DNA of 64,000 nucleotides from Leucobacter coleopterorum. GTDB taxonomy: Bacteria > Actinomycetota > Actinomycetes > Actinomycetales > Microbacteriaceae. The notes below the pieces were generated by a model. That model was not told where the DNA came from. It did not search any database and saw only the letters and a program-made list of their open reading frames with translations. Position 1 is the first letter of the stretch. Each line of letters begins with the position of its first letter. This document shows, in pieces, positions 49,454 to 59,341 of this stretch. The position numbers were made by a program, and so were the translations under genes. The stretch covers positions 1,364,001 through 1,428,000 of the forward strand of contig NZ_CP049933.1 in the NCBI RefSeq assembly GCF_011382985.1, written 5' to 3'.

Positions 49454-50800
49454 CTAGATTGCACGATCCGGTGTCAAAATTCCATGAGGATCGAGCGCCT
49501 CTTTAATCGCCCGCTGCACATCGAGTGTGACGGCGTCGAGTTGCCACGGGAGTTCGTGGCGCTTCACCGAGCCGATGCCGTGTTCGCTAGAGATCGTGCC
49601 GCCGAGTGTCAGCGCCAGGCGTGTAATGTCGTCAAGCACGGCGTCGGCCGCGAGAATGCCGTCGGGCGTGTCGAGTGCCTCGACGGCACTGTGTAGATTG
49701 CCGTCGCCAGCGTGCGCAACAGTGGACACTCTGAGGCCATGCTGGCGCGAGATCTCTCCGATGCCGCGAAACACCTCTGAGAGAGCGGCGATTGGCACGC
49801 CAACATCGCAGGAAAGCTTCAGTCCGCGCGCGTTCAGCGCGGGGTTCGAGAGTCGGCGAGCCTCAAGTAGCGAGTCCGATTCCGAGATCTCCACCTCATT
49901 TGCGCCGGCGTCCAGGCAAGTCCGCGTAATCGCCTCTGCCTTCGCCTGAGCATCGACGCCCACGGTCTGCCCGACGAGCATCGCGCCCTCGGGCACAACG
50001 AGTCCGCTTGGAAAGTACGACTCGACGATCTCGATGCTGAGAGCGTCCATCAACTCAAGTACCTCGGGCTGAGCGGCACCATTCACAATTGCAGTGACCG
50101 CATCTCCGGCGCTCTCCAGCGTCGGGAAGCCCGCGCGAAAGGTGCGGGGTGTGCCCGGTGCCACTGGCTTCAACCTCACTGTCGCGGCCGTGATCACACC
50201 GAGGGTGCCCTCGGATCCCACGAGCAGACTCGTGAGATCAAACCCGACCACGTTTTTGCGGGTACGAGCGCCCGTGTGCATGATGCGGCCGTCGGCGAGT
50301 ACAACCTCTAGGGCCGCAACCGCGTCCGAAGTGACCCCGTGTGAGACGCAGCGCAGTCCGCCGGCATTGGTGGCAATATTGCCCCCAACGGTTGAGGTGC
50401 GAGCGCTTGCCGGATCCGGCGGAAAGAAGAGCCCGTGCTGATGAGCCGCAGCATCGAGCTCTGCCGTGATCACACCGGGCTCCACCACGGCGAGACGATT
50501 CGGAACATCGAGGCTGAGGATGCGGTTCATACGCTCGAGAGAAATGATGATGCCACCCTCGTAGGCGACCGCGCCGCCAGCGAGGCCGGTGCCGGCCCCG
50601 CGCACGCTCACTGGCACTTTCGCCGCGTTTGCCCAGGAGAGCGCGGCGGAGACGTCGGCGGTGGACTCAGCTAGCACGACCGCCTGCGCGGCACCCGCGA
50701 CAAGCTCCCGAGAGGAATCACGGGCATACTTTGCTATCTCTGCCGCCTCGGTGACCAAACGGCTTCCAAGGGCACGATGCAGAATATCGAGTTCTTCCAC
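49454..50800 (-). CDS. FAD-linked oxidase, GlcD/D-lactate dehydrogenase type
   Basis: This 448-residue protein has FAD-binding 4 domain motifs VPVSVRGAGTGLAGGAVAYEGGIIISLERMNRI and NIATNAGGLRCVSHG. The C-terminal FAD-oxidase domain has HAGDGNLH and GTISSEHGIGSVKR. Family members oxidise glycolate, D-lactate or D-2-hydroxyglutarate; no GlcE or GlcF partner is present, so a single-subunit D-2-hydroxyacid dehydrogenase is likely. GTG 50800 with GAGGAG is the start. The frame is intact. Confidence 0.9.
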   Translation of the reverse strand: MEELDILHRALGSRLVTEAAEIAKYARDSSRELVAGAAQAVVLAESTADVSAALSWANAAKVPVSVRGAGTGLAGGAVAYEGGIIISLERMNRILSLDVPNRLAVVEPGVITAELDAAAHQHGLFFPPDPASARTSTVGGNIATNAGGLRCVSHGVTSDAVAALEVVLADGRIMHTGARTRKNVVGFDLTSLLVGSEGTLGVITAATVRLKPVAPGTPRTFRAGFPTLESAGDAVTAIVNGAAQPEVLELMDALSIEIVESYFPSGLVVPEGAMLVGQTVGVDAQAKAEAITRTCLDAGANEVEISESDSLLEARRLSNPALNARGLKLSCDVGVPIAALSEVFRGIGEISRQHGLRVSTVAHAGDGNLHSAVEALDTPDGILAADAVLDDITRLALTLGGTISSEHGIGSVKRHELPWQLDAVTLDVQRAIKEALDPHGILTPDRAI

Positions 50801-50877
50801 GCTGATCTCCTCACCGAGGGGGTATTTTGGGCAGAGGCCGGTGACTTCAGACTATCTGCGCGTGGGAAGATGATGTC

Positions 50878-51828
50878 ATGTCTTTTTCGCCCGCAGCAGA
50901 CGGAGCCGGTCGGTATGCTCCCAGTCCCTCGGGTGATCTGCATCTTGGCAATCTACGCACCGCGTTGCTCGCCTGGCTGTTTGCGCGCTCAAGCGGTCGT
51001 CGTTTTATGATGCGCATTGAAGATTTGGATCGCGCGCGTGACGCCGGCAACGCCGAGAGCCAGCTAGCAGACCTTGCAAGCATCGGCCTCGATTGGGACG
51101 GCGACCTGGTGTGGCAGACGGAGCGAGGCTCCGCCTATGAAGCCGCGATCGAGCAACTGCGAGAGCGCGACCTCGTATACGAGTGCACCTGCACGAGGCG
51201 AGACATTCTGGCGGCACCGACTGCACCGCACGCACCGCCTGGCGCCTATCCAGGAACCTGTCGTGATCGCAGCGACGCTGAGCGTGCGGCGGCGCGAGCC
51301 ACGATTCATCCACGCCTACCAGCCCTGCGTTTGCGGGCTCCGCGTGAACTCACACGGATGGAGTTCCAGGATCGGCTGCTCGGCACTGTGTGCGGTGACA
51401 TCGATGACTTTGTGCTGCGCCGCGGAGATGGCACGGTGGCTTACAATCTCGCGGTTGTTGTAGACGACGCGGCGATGAGGGTCGACCAGGTGGTGCGTGG
51501 TGACGATCTCGCGAGTTCGACGCCGCGTCAGATCCTGCTCCATCAACTGCTGGGACTGCTCAAGCCCGAGTATGCCCATGTACCCCTCGTGCTTGGCCCG
51601 ACCGGTGCACGTCTCGCCAAACGCGACGGTGCGGTGACGCTGAGGCAATTGCAGGATCAGGGAGCGAACCCCGAGCAAGTGCTCACACTGCTCGCGCGTT
51701 CCCTGAATCTAGCGGGCCCTGAAGAAACGGTGAGCGCCACGCAACTGCTCGCCCGTTTCGATGCGGATCTGCTCCCCAAGACTCCTTGGACGTGGAACGG
51801 AATCGCTACCGCTTCAATGCACGAATAA
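50878..51828 (+). CDS. gluQ: glutamyl-Q tRNA(Asp) synthetase
   Basis: The protein has 316 residues and resembles a GluRS catalytic core without the anticodon-binding domain. HIGH-equivalent HLGN is in RYAPSPSGDLHLGNLRTALLAWL; the zinc site is YECTCTRRD plus YPGTC (C-x-C, Tyr, Cys as in GluQRS); KMSKS is replaced by LAKRDGAVTLRQL. It attaches glutamate to queuosine in tRNA-Asp. No queuosine biosynthesis genes are present here. It overlaps the convergent GerW gene by 23 bp. The frame is intact. Confidence 0.9.
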   Translation: MSFSPAADGAGRYAPSPSGDLHLGNLRTALLAWLFARSSGRRFMMRIEDLDRARDAGNAESQLADLASIGLDWDGDLVWQTERGSAYEAAIEQLRERDLVYECTCTRRDILAAPTAPHAPPGAYPGTCRDRSDAERAAARATIHPRLPALRLRAPRELTRMEFQDRLLGTVCGDIDDFVLRRGDGTVAYNLAVVVDDAAMRVDQVVRGDDLASSTPRQILLHQLLGLLKPEYAHVPLVLGPTGARLAKRDGAVTLRQLQDQGANPEQVLTLLARSLNLAGPEETVSATQLLARFDADLLPKTPWTWNGIATASMHE

Positions 51829-52168
51829 CTCGCGCCAGCGCGCGACCAGCAACCCACACAAACGGGGCACCAACGACAAGAAGTGCGATGATGTTCGGCT
51901 CAAAACGGGTCACGCCGTCGCGTGTCACGTAGGCCCCGACGGGAATAGCCACGCCACCGCCGCCACCACCGGAACCCTCACCTTGGGCTTCAGCGTCATC
52001 TTCGCCTCCCATGCCTGCGGCTCCGCCACCTTCGCCACCCCCAAAGCCGTAGCCTGTGCAAGCCACGGGCATGATCTTGGTGCCGTCTACGTCAACTGGA
52101 TCGCCAAAGGCGGCGTGAACGCCCACCTTGGTCACAGTTTCTGCGAGCTGCTTTGTGAGGTTTGCCAT
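51806..52168 (-). CDS. GerW/YtfJ-family protein
   Basis: The 120-residue protein begins MANLTKQLAETVTKVGVHAAFGDPVDVDGTKIMPVACTGYGFGGGEG, the GerW/YtfJ signature. It has a Gly-rich linker, GVAIPVGAYVTRDGVTRFEPN, and one C-terminal membrane helix (IIALLVVGAPFVWVAGRALARV). ATG 52168 has AGGGTGG upstream. It is read in frame with the SGNH gene only because of an apparent deletion there, so I annotate it separately. It is common in non-sporulating actinobacteria, function unknown. Confidence 0.8.
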   Translation of the reverse strand: MANLTKQLAETVTKVGVHAAFGDPVDVDGTKIMPVACTGYGFGGGEGGGAAGMGGEDDAEAQGEGSGGGGGGVAIPVGAYVTRDGVTRFEPNIIALLVVGAPFVWVAGRALARVIRALKR

Positions 52169-52202
52169 GTTGTCCACCCTATCTCTCTGCGAATTGTTCT
52201 TA

Positions 52203-53017
52203 CTAGGAGTGTCGCCCGATACGAACCGAGCTTGGCTGGGGCGCTTGGGCTCAATATCGTCGCCTGAGGATACCTGCTTAATCCGTCGAACGACCCAGGG
52301 TACAAAATGCTCGCGGGCCCAGACCACGTCTTCTTTGCGAGCCTGTCGCCAACTGCGTACGGGGAGAGACGGAGGATCAAGTGGCTCTAGACTGTTCGGA
52401 ATGTTGAGTTCCTGAAGAGCAGCCCGCGCAATGGTGTGGTGCCCGAGGGCGTTCAGGTGGAGGCGATCACCCGCCCAGAACCGTTCATCTTGAAGAGCCT
52501 CGATGGCCCACTGGTCTACGACGATACAGTCGTGTTTCTTTGCGACCTTGCGAACGTTTTCGTTGTAAATTGCGACTTTGCCGCGAATTGAACGGAACAC
52601 CGGTTGAAACGCAACATCGGCCCCGGTAAAAAGCAAGATCGTGGCTCCAGTCTCGCTCAAGCGCGCCACCATGCGATCGAGCTTCGCGGCGACCTCGTCT
52701 GGGTCGGAGCCCGGGCGAATCACGTCGTTGCCACCGGCGCACAAGCTGATCAGGTCGGGGCGCAGATCTAGTGCGGCCTCAATTTGCTCGTCCGAAATTT
52801 GCTGAATGAGCTTGCCCCGCACCGCGATGTTGGCGTAAGCAAAGTCTTCGTTCAAGTCGCTGAGTACCTCGGCGAAGCGGTCAGCCCAACCGCGCAGGCC
52901 GCCGGGGCTGTCTGCGTCAGGGTCGCCAACTCCCTCGGTAAATGAATCACCAAGTGCCACGAAACGTGACCAAGGAATCTGGGCTTCTGGCTGCGTGGAT
53001 GGTTGGTCCTGCGTCAC
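52203..53017 (-). CDS. SGNH-family hydrolase, frameshift near the C terminus
   Basis: The protein has about 271 residues. The SGNH blocks are visible: Ser in FVALGDSFTEGVGD, Gly in ANIAVRGKLI, Asn in SLCAGGNDVIRPG, and the Asp-His pair in GDRLHLNALGHHTIA. It is a probable GDSL esterase/lipase. GTG 53017 is chosen because AGGGAG lies seven bases upstream. One base restored at plus-strand GGGG 52238-52241 gives PKRPQPSSVRIGRHS and a stop at 52203-52205; uncorrected, it runs into GerW. Confidence 0.85.
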
Positions 53018-53091
53018 CTTCACACTCCCTTTCGGATCTCCTGTGTAAACCGCGAGCGTGCTTGCGGCCATCACAGGTAGTCTAGAACGTT

Positions 53092-54899
53092 GTGACAGAT
53101 TCGGACCAAGCACTACACCTTCCGGGGACGAGTGCCGCCGAACACCTGCCCCCCGCGTACCCAGAACGTGCTGCACACGGCACCGCCGGAACGCTGCGAG
53201 CGTGGCAGGAAGAGGCGATTCGGCTCTACCTTGAGAAAGAACCAAAAGACTTTCTCGCTTCGGCGACCCCGGGCGCAGGAAAAACGACGTTTGCGCTCAG
53301 GCTCGCGGCGATCCTGCGCGCCAATCACACCGTGCAGCAGATTATCGTGGTGGCACCAACGGAGCACCTGAAAACTCAGTGGGCAGATGCGGCCTTCCGT
53401 GCCGGCATTCGGCTCAACCCGAGCTACTCGAACAATGATGGCCTTGGCTACGGTCGCCACTACCACGGTGTTGTTGTGACCTACGCTCAGGTCGCCATGA
53501 AACCGGTGCAGCACCGGCTGCTGACCGAGCACTCCGACACCATGGTGATCCTCGACGAGATTCACCACGGCGGTGACGCGTTGAGTTGGGGTGACGCGAT
53601 TCGTGAGGCCTACGGATCGGCGAAGCGCAGGCTCTCTCTGACCGGCACGCCGTTCCGCTCTGACGACGCGCCTATCCCATTTGTGCAGTATGCGCCGCAG
53701 GGGACGGATCGAAGGTTTCGCTCACCGATTACGACTACGGCTATGGTCGGGCGCTCGCTGACGGCATCGTGCGTCCCGTCATCTTTATGGTCTACGCCGG
53801 GGCGATGCGCTGGCAGACGTCGGCTGGTGAAGAGATGGAGGCTCGCCTCGGCGAGGGCAACACCAAAGACATCACCTCGCAGGCGTGGCGTACAGCGCTA
53901 GACCCTGCGGGGGACTGGATTTCGAAGGTGCTGGAGGCTGCGAACCGTCGGTTAACCGAGGTGCGTCTGCAGATCCCCGATGCCGGTGGGTTGGTTATTG
54001 CGACCGATCACGCCTCTGCAAAAGCGTATGCGCAACTGCTGCACCAGATGACAGGTGAGGAGGTCGCGCTGATCCTCTCTGACGACAATGGGGCGAGCGA
54101 GCGGATCGACTCTTACTCACACGGAGATTCGCGCTGGATGGTTGCGGTGCGTATGGTGTCGGAGGGCGTGGATGTGCCACGACTCGCCGTCGGCGTGTAT
54201 GCGACAAGCTCGTCAACACCGCTGTTCTTTGCGCAGGCGATCGGCCGGTTTGTGCGCTCGCGGCGACGCGGCGAGGTAGCGTCGGTGTTCATTCCGAATG
54301 TGCCTGCGCTCATGCAGCTTGCGGCGGAGCTTGAGAAGGAGCGCAACCACGTTCTCGAGGGACCGGGCAGCGCAGAGGAGATGTGGGACGCCGAGGCCGC
54401 GCTGATGGCGGAGGCGGAGCGCGAGGATCGTGCCTCGTCTGACCTCGAAGAGCAGGAGTTCAAGTATCAGGCGCTCGCGTCTGACGCGCACTTCGACCGG
54501 GCCGTCTTCAACGGTGATGAATTTGGTGGGTACGCAGAGGTCGAGAGTGAAGAAGAACTCGACTTTCTTGGGCTGCCAGGAGTGCTCGAACCGCAAGAGG
54601 TGCAGGTTCTTCTGCAGCAGCGGCAAGCGCGGCAGGCTCGTCGCAGCGCTGCGAAACAGGGTTTGCTTGAGCACGCCCCCGATCGTGCTGAGGAGCCAGG
54701 GGCCCTGCACCGCACCCTGGGCGAGCAGCGCAAGCTGCTATCGAGTCTCGTGGGCATGTACGCGAAGGTGTCGGGGGAGCAGCACAAAGACATTCACACC
54801 GAGCTGCGGCGCGTCTGTGGCGGGCCCGCTGTCGCTCAGGCATCTGTGACGCAGTTGCAGAAACGGATCGATCTGCTGCGACGGCGGCTGCGGCCGTAG
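53092..54899 (+). CDS. SF2 DEAD/DEAH helicase, one frameshift
   Basis: The reconstructed protein has 602 residues. Helicase motifs are Walker A ATPGAGKTTFALRLA, ILDEIHHGGD (DEIH box), LSLTGTPFRS, and in the second domain MVSEGVDVPRLAVG and QAIGRFVRSRRRG. A Glu/Arg-rich C-terminal region of about 200 residues follows. The break at GGGG 53700-53703 is fixed by one G, giving APQGDGSKVSLTDYDYGYG. GTG 53092 is divergent from the SGNH gene. No nuclease or methylase is adjacent. Confidence 0.88.
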
Positions 54900-55014
54900 A
54901 CCTCTGAAAATCGCTCATACAGGGGCGGCGCGCGCGAATTCCCGAGTAGATTCGATACCCGCTCGGATCCGTGCTAAGTTATTCTCTGTTCGGCTGATGG
55001 AGGCCGGATCGTTC

Positions 55015-55099
55015 GCGCGGGTGGCGGAATGGCAGACGCGCTAGCTTGAGGTGCTAGTGCCCGTATTAGGGCGTGGGGGTTCAAGTCCCCCTCCGCGCA
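55015..55099 (+). tRNA. tRNA-Leu (anticodon GAG)
   Basis: The class II cloverleaf has acceptor GCGCGGG/TCCGCGC, anticodon stem CTAGC/GCTAG around TTGAGGT (anticodon GAG), a long variable arm and T loop GGTTCAAGTCC. CCA is not encoded. Confidence 0.96.
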
Positions 55100-55108
55100 C
55101 GTGAATGG

Positions 55109-55148
55109 AAAACTCCCGGTCTGAGATTGCTCTCAGACCGGGAGTTTT
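55109..55148 (+). terminator. intrinsic terminator of tRNA-Leu
   Basis: AAAACTCCCGGTCTGAG pairs perfectly with CTCAGACCGGGAGTTTT (17 bp) around a six-base loop, ending in a T run, ten bases after the tRNA. Confidence 0.95.
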
Positions 55149-55259
55149 TGCGTTTTGCGTCGCCCGAGTTCCGGCAGCGTACGGGCGCTCGGTACGGGTC
55201 CGGCGCAGGATCGGCGCGGCATGACCCAGCGAGTAGCTGTGCAGCCACAGGCAGCAGCC

Positions 55260-55504
55260 CCTTTCCCACGCTTACGGTGCTCGCCACCTCCGGGGTGCTC
55301 GTCCCGCTCAGCGTATTTCCTGATGGGGTACAGACGGTACTGCGGATCTTTCCCGCTACCCGGTTCGTAGACGCCATAAACGCCCAGCTCGCGGGTCAGG
55401 ATGCAGCCATCCCACTCGGCATCACCTGGTTACTCATGGCGCTCACCGCGACTCTCTCGCGGTACGCGGCCGCTCGCATCCTCCGCTGGTCCAGGGTGAG
55501 CTAG
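55260..55504 (+). pseudogene. C-terminal remnant of an ABC-2-type permease
   Basis: The translated tail (LTVLATSGVLVPLSVFPDGVQ, then RIFPATRFVDAINAQLAG and a helix ITWLLMALTATLSRYAAARIL) resembles the last loop and helix of an ABC-2 permease. Nothing upstream continues it: the tRNA terminator and non-coding sequence precede it. Only the 3' end of an older gene seems to remain. Confidence 0.5.
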
Positions 55505-55570
55505 CGTGAAGTTGATGCGCTCAGCGCAAGCCCCCCTTGTGCGCGATTCGAGTCTGAGTAGAGTGACAGC

Positions 55571-57487
55571 ATGACTTCCCGCGGGTTCCGCAACTGGCTT
55601 ATGGCCGATACAACTCAAGCGCCCGGCACTCACACTGGTCCGCACGGCAAGCCTGAGGGGCACCGAAAGGCCTCCTGGTGGCGGGTCATGTGTTTGAGCG
55701 GTGTCGACTACTTTTCGACACTCGGTTATCAGCCAGCGATCGCAGCACTTGCGGCCGGGCTGTTGGCTCCGCTCGCCACGATCCTGCTCGTCATCGTGAC
55801 TCTTGCAGGTGCTTTACCGATCTATCGACGTGTTGCGCGTGAAAGCCCGCACGGGGCGGGATCGATCGCGATGCTCGCGAAGCTGTTGCCACGGTGGGGA
55901 GGCAAACTCGTTGTCTTGGCTCTGCTTGGGTTCGCGGCGACAGATTTTATGATCACGATGACGCTTTCTGCAGCGGATGCGACGGCTCACTTCGTCGAAA
56001 ATCCGTTTGTGCCGAAGGCACTGCACGGTCAAGAGGTTGTCATCACGCTGGTACTGCTCGCGGCCCTTGGCGCGGTGTTCTTGCGTGGGTTTGCGGAAGC
56101 GATACGTATTGCAACCTACTTGGTTGCCGCCTTCCTTGTGCTCAACGTGACTGTGATCGTGGTCGCGTTTATGCATCTCTTCTCCGAGCCGCTTGTGATT
56201 ACGGATTGGTGGGGTGCGCTCACCACACAACACGGCAGCCCGCTGGTCATGATCGGGATTGCCCTCCTCGTGTTTCCCAAATTGGCCCTGGGGCTTTCCG
56301 GTTTTGAAACCGGGGTTGCAGTCATGCCTCAGATCAAAGGGCAGTCGGGGGACACCGAACATGAGCCTCGAGGGCGCATTCGAGGTGCGCATCGTTTGCT
56401 CACGAGTTCAGCATTGCTCATGAGCGTGCTACTCATCGCCTCATCGATTACGACAGTGATGCTGATTCCTGCGGCTGAGTTTCAGGCAGGTGGGGCCGCG
56501 AACGGGCGTGCGCTTGCGTACTTGGGGTATGCGTACCTGGGGGACGGCTTCGGTACGGCTTACGACATTGCGACCATTGCCATCCTGTGGTTCGCGGGTG
56601 CCTCAGCTATGGCGGGTCTGCTGAACCTTGTGCCTCGCTACCTTCCGCGATTGGGCATGGCGCCGCAGTGGGCGCGCGCGATCCGCCCCCTCACGCTCGT
56701 GTTTACCGGTGTCGCCTTTCTCATCACCGTTCTGTTCCAGGCCGATGTGAATGCGCAGGGAGGTGCGTATGCGACCGGGGTGCTTGTGCTGATTACCTCC
56801 GCTGCGGTGGCGGTGACGCTGTCCGCGAGGCGACAGAAGCAGAAGAAGGCAACGATCGGGTTTGGAATTATCACGGTGGTGTTTCTCTACACGACCGTCA
56901 CAAACATTGTCGAGCGTCCTGAGGGTATCAAAATCGCAGGGTGCTTTATTCTCGGGATTCTGGTGACGAGCTTCGTGTCGCGGGTTGCCCGTTCAACCGA
57001 GTTGCGCGCCGCGACGATCACGTTTGATGCACAGGCTGAACAATGGCTCGCGGAGCGTTCTGGGGAGCGTATTGACCTCATCGCCCATGAACCCGGGCAT
57101 GCGTCGCGCTACCCGCTGAAACTGCTGCACGCGCAACAGGCACACCATCTCTCAGACCTTGAGCCGTGGTTTATTGAAGTGACAATTGGAGATAGCTCTG
57201 ACTTTGAGGAAGAGCTTCTGGTGCGAGGCGAAATTCACGACGGGTATCGTGTGCTGGCTCTGCGGAGTAGCAGTACACCCAACGCCCTTGCCGCGGTGCT
57301 GATGGAGTTGCGCAATCGCACAGGAGGAGTCCCGCACGTGTATTTCCGTTGGACCGAAGAGAACCCCTTTGCAAACCTCGTTCGCTTTTTGCTGCTCGGT
57401 GAAGGAGAAGTTGCGGCGGTGACGCGCGAGGTGCTGCGTAAGGCGGAACCGAACCATACGTGCCGACCATGGGTGCACGTGGCGTAA
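55571..57487 (+). CDS. APC-superfamily amino-acid permease-like protein
   Basis: The 638-residue protein has about 12 helices from residue 35 ([38 protein letters not shown]). The APC fold is visible in the broken first helix and in [21 protein letters not shown] soluble C-terminal domain of about 170 residues (from [16 protein letters not shown]) is unusual. Substrate is unknown; amino acids or potassium/proton coupling are possible. ATG 55571 or ATG 55601 may be the start. The frame is intact. Confidence 0.82.
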   Translation: MTSRGFRNWLMADTTQAPGTHTGPHGKPEGHRKASWWRVMCLSGVDYFSTLGYQPAIAALAAGLLAPLATILLVIVTLAGALPIYRRVARESPHGAGSIAMLAKLLPRWGGKLVVLALLGFAATDFMITMTLSAADATAHFVENPFVPKALHGQEVVITLVLLAALGAVFLRGFAEAIRIATYLVAAFLVLNVTVIVVAFMHLFSEPLVITDWWGALTTQHGSPLVMIGIALLVFPKLALGLSGFETGVAVMPQIKGQSGDTEHEPRGRIRGAHRLLTSSALLMSVLLIASSITTVMLIPAAEFQAGGAANGRALAYLGYAYLGDGFGTAYDIATIAILWFAGASAMAGLLNLVPRYLPRLGMAPQWARAIRPLTLVFTGVAFLITVLFQADVNAQGGAYATGVLVLITSAAVAVTLSARRQKQKKATIGFGIITVVFLYTTVTNIVERPEGIKIAGCFILGILVTSFVSRVARSTELRAATITFDAQAEQWLAERSGERIDLIAHEPGHASRYPLKLLHAQQAHHLSDLEPWFIEVTIGDSSDFEEELLVRGEIHDGYRVLALRSSSTPNALAAVLMELRNRTGGVPHVYFRWTEENPFANLVRFLLLGEGEVAAVTREVLRKAEPNHTCRPWVHVA

Positions 57488-57498
57488 AGAGAGATGCT

Positions 57499-57707
57499 GT
57501 GACCGATTACACCACTTTTCCAGAAGGCTTGCCTGTTCCACAGGACGGCGGAACCGCAGACCATCTCGTCGGGATTCCCGGTGCGCACGCCTGCACTTAC
57601 GGCTCACTCTCGTGATTCTGGATGGGGTTATCGAGCAGGTGATTTACCCGATCTTCCCGCCGATCACCCACGCGCAACAGGTACTCGACTGGCTCGGTGA
57701 GGGATGA
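57499..57707 (+). pseudogene. internally deleted peroxiredoxin
   Basis: From GTG 57499 the frame gives VTDYTTFPEGLPVPQDGGTADHLVG, an N terminus I recognise from AhpC/TSA-type peroxiredoxins, then IPGAHACT resembling the IPGARGCT catalytic-Cys region. After a frame change it gives LTLVILDGVIEQ and YPIFPPITHAQQVLDWLGE, the family C terminus. About 100 residues are missing, so it cannot be functional as written. It sits between the permease and the convergent metal transporter genes. Confidence 0.7.
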
Positions 57708-57717
57708 GCGCTGCTTC

Positions 57718-58589
57718 CTAGGTAACCGCAGCCCGCGTACGCCTTCGACGCGCCACCATGCGAGTCACGATCAATCCGTGCCGAGGACTCAAGAAATACA
57801 CCAGCGCAAACGCGACCCCCTGTGTGAGCACGATCATGCCACCTGCGGCGGTGTCGAGGTAGTAACTCACGTAGAGACCAATGACCGCGCACAGGGCTGA
57901 GATCGCGGGGGCGATCACCAGCATGCGGTTGAAGCGATCGGTCAAGAGGTACGCCGTGGCCCCCGGAATAATCAGCATGGCAACCACCAGCACCACGCCG
58001 ACCGCCTGCAGCGCAACCACAGCGGTGAGCGCTAATAGACCCAGCAGTGCCGCTCCGAGTATCCGGGGTTCAGGCCAATTGCGTGGGCGTGGGTGGGGTC
58101 AAACGCGTAGAGCGTGAAATCGCGGCGCTTCGCGATGAGAATGCCAAACGTGACGGCACCGAGAATGAGAACCTGCGTGAGATCCGCCCACGACACCCCG
58201 AGTAGATTCCCAAAAATGATGTGGTTGAGGTCGGTCTGAGACGGAGTCACTGAGATGAGTACCAAACCAAGCGCGAAGAGAGACGTGAAGACGATCCCGA
58301 TAGCCGCGTCTTCTTTCACTCTGCTGGTGTCTCGCACAGCACCGATGAGGGCCACCGCAAGAAAGCCAAAGACAACCGCTCCCAGCGCGAATGGTGCGCC
58401 GACAACGTAGGCCAGCACAACTCCTGGTAACACAGCGTGTGACACTGCGTCACCCATGAGTGACCAGCCAACTAGCACCAGCCAGCATGACAGCACCGCG
58501 CACACGATCGAGGCCACGAGCACCGTAGCGAGCGCGCGCACCATGAAATCGTAGCTCAGTGGTTCAAGAAAAAAGTCGACGGGGTTCAT
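57718..58589 (-). CDS. manganese-type ABC permease, one frameshift
   Basis: The reconstructed 290-residue ABC-3 (MntB/ZnuB-type) permease has eight or nine helices, WSLMGDAVSHAVLPGVVLAYVVGAPFALGA near the start and the loop FDPTHAHAIGLN. The break near plus-strand 58059 is restored by one base, giving GLNPGYLGAALLGLLALTAVVALQAVGVVLVVAMLI. Third gene of the metal operon; ATG 58589 overlaps the ATPase stop. Confidence 0.9.
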
Positions 58590-59341
58590 ACTGCCTCCTC
58601 GGTGTTGCCACTCTGGCCCAGCACGTCAAGTCCAAACGCAAGCGCCAGGTTCTCCGGCCGCAGCACCTCTGCTGGCGTGCCGTGCATGAGTACCCGTCGC
58701 ATGAGCAGCACCGCTTCGTCAGCGAGTGAGGGCAGCGCGTGCAGATCGTGGGTAGATACGAGGATCGTCGCACCGTCACTCGCGAGTTCGCGCAGCAGGC
58801 GTGTCATCGTTGCTTCGGATCTCTTATCAACCCCGGCGAACGGCTCATCGAGCAGCAGTGTTGTGGCCCCCTGCGCGATCCCACGCGCCACAAAGGCACG
58901 TTTTTTCTGGCCGCCCGAGAGTTGCCCGATCTGTCGCCCAGCGAACTCGGTGAGTTCAACCCGTTCAAGAGCCTGATCCACGGCCTCGTGGTCGGCCCGA
59001 CGAGGCCTGCGTGTGATCCCCATGCCCCCGTAACGCCCCATCATCACAACGTCACGCACCGATAGTGGAAACGCCCAGTCGACCGCTTCGCTCTGCGGTA
59101 CGTAGCCTAGGGTGCCTTGCTTGCGAGCCCTTGCGGGGTTCTCTCCATTGATCAGCACACTGCCAGTGTCGGGTCGCAGGCGTCCCATGATGGTGCCAAA
59201 CATAGTCGACTTGCCGGAGCCGTTCATGCCGATGAGTCCGCACACCCTGCCCGGAGCAACACTCAGTGATGCGTGGTCCAGCGCGAGCACCTCACCGTAA
59301 TGGACGGTGACGTCGCGAACCTGGATCGCGGGCGAAATCAT
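58586..59341 (-). CDS. manganese-type ABC ATPase
   Basis: The 251-residue ATPase has Walker A GLIGMNGSGKSTMF, a Q-loop region YVPQSEAVDW, signature LSGGQKKRAFVARGIA, Walker B LLLDEPFAGVD and the H-loop STHD. It is the MntA/ZnuC type. It overlaps both neighbours by four bases. The frame is intact. Confidence 0.94.
   Translation of the reverse strand: MISPAIQVRDVTVHYGEVLALDHASLSVAPGRVCGLIGMNGSGKSTMFGTIMGRLRPDTGSVLINGENPARARKQGTLGYVPQSEAVDWAFPLSVRDVVMMGRYGGMGITRRPRRADHEAVDQALERVELTEFAGRQIGQLSGGQKKRAFVARGIAQGATTLLLDEPFAGVDKRSEATMTRLLRELASDGATILVSTHDLHALPSLADEAVLLMRRVLMHGTPAEVLRPENLALAFGLDVLGQSGNTEEAV

Noticed and set aside
51806..53245. One long gene encoding SGNH hydrolase fused to GerW
   Set aside because: The join depends on one missing base at a C run; with it a stop separates the two, and GerW has its own ATG and ribosome-binding site.
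53092..54899. SF2 helicase as part of a defence system
   Set aside because: There is no adjacent nuclease, methylase, protease or toxin partner; neighbours are an SGNH hydrolase and a tRNA.
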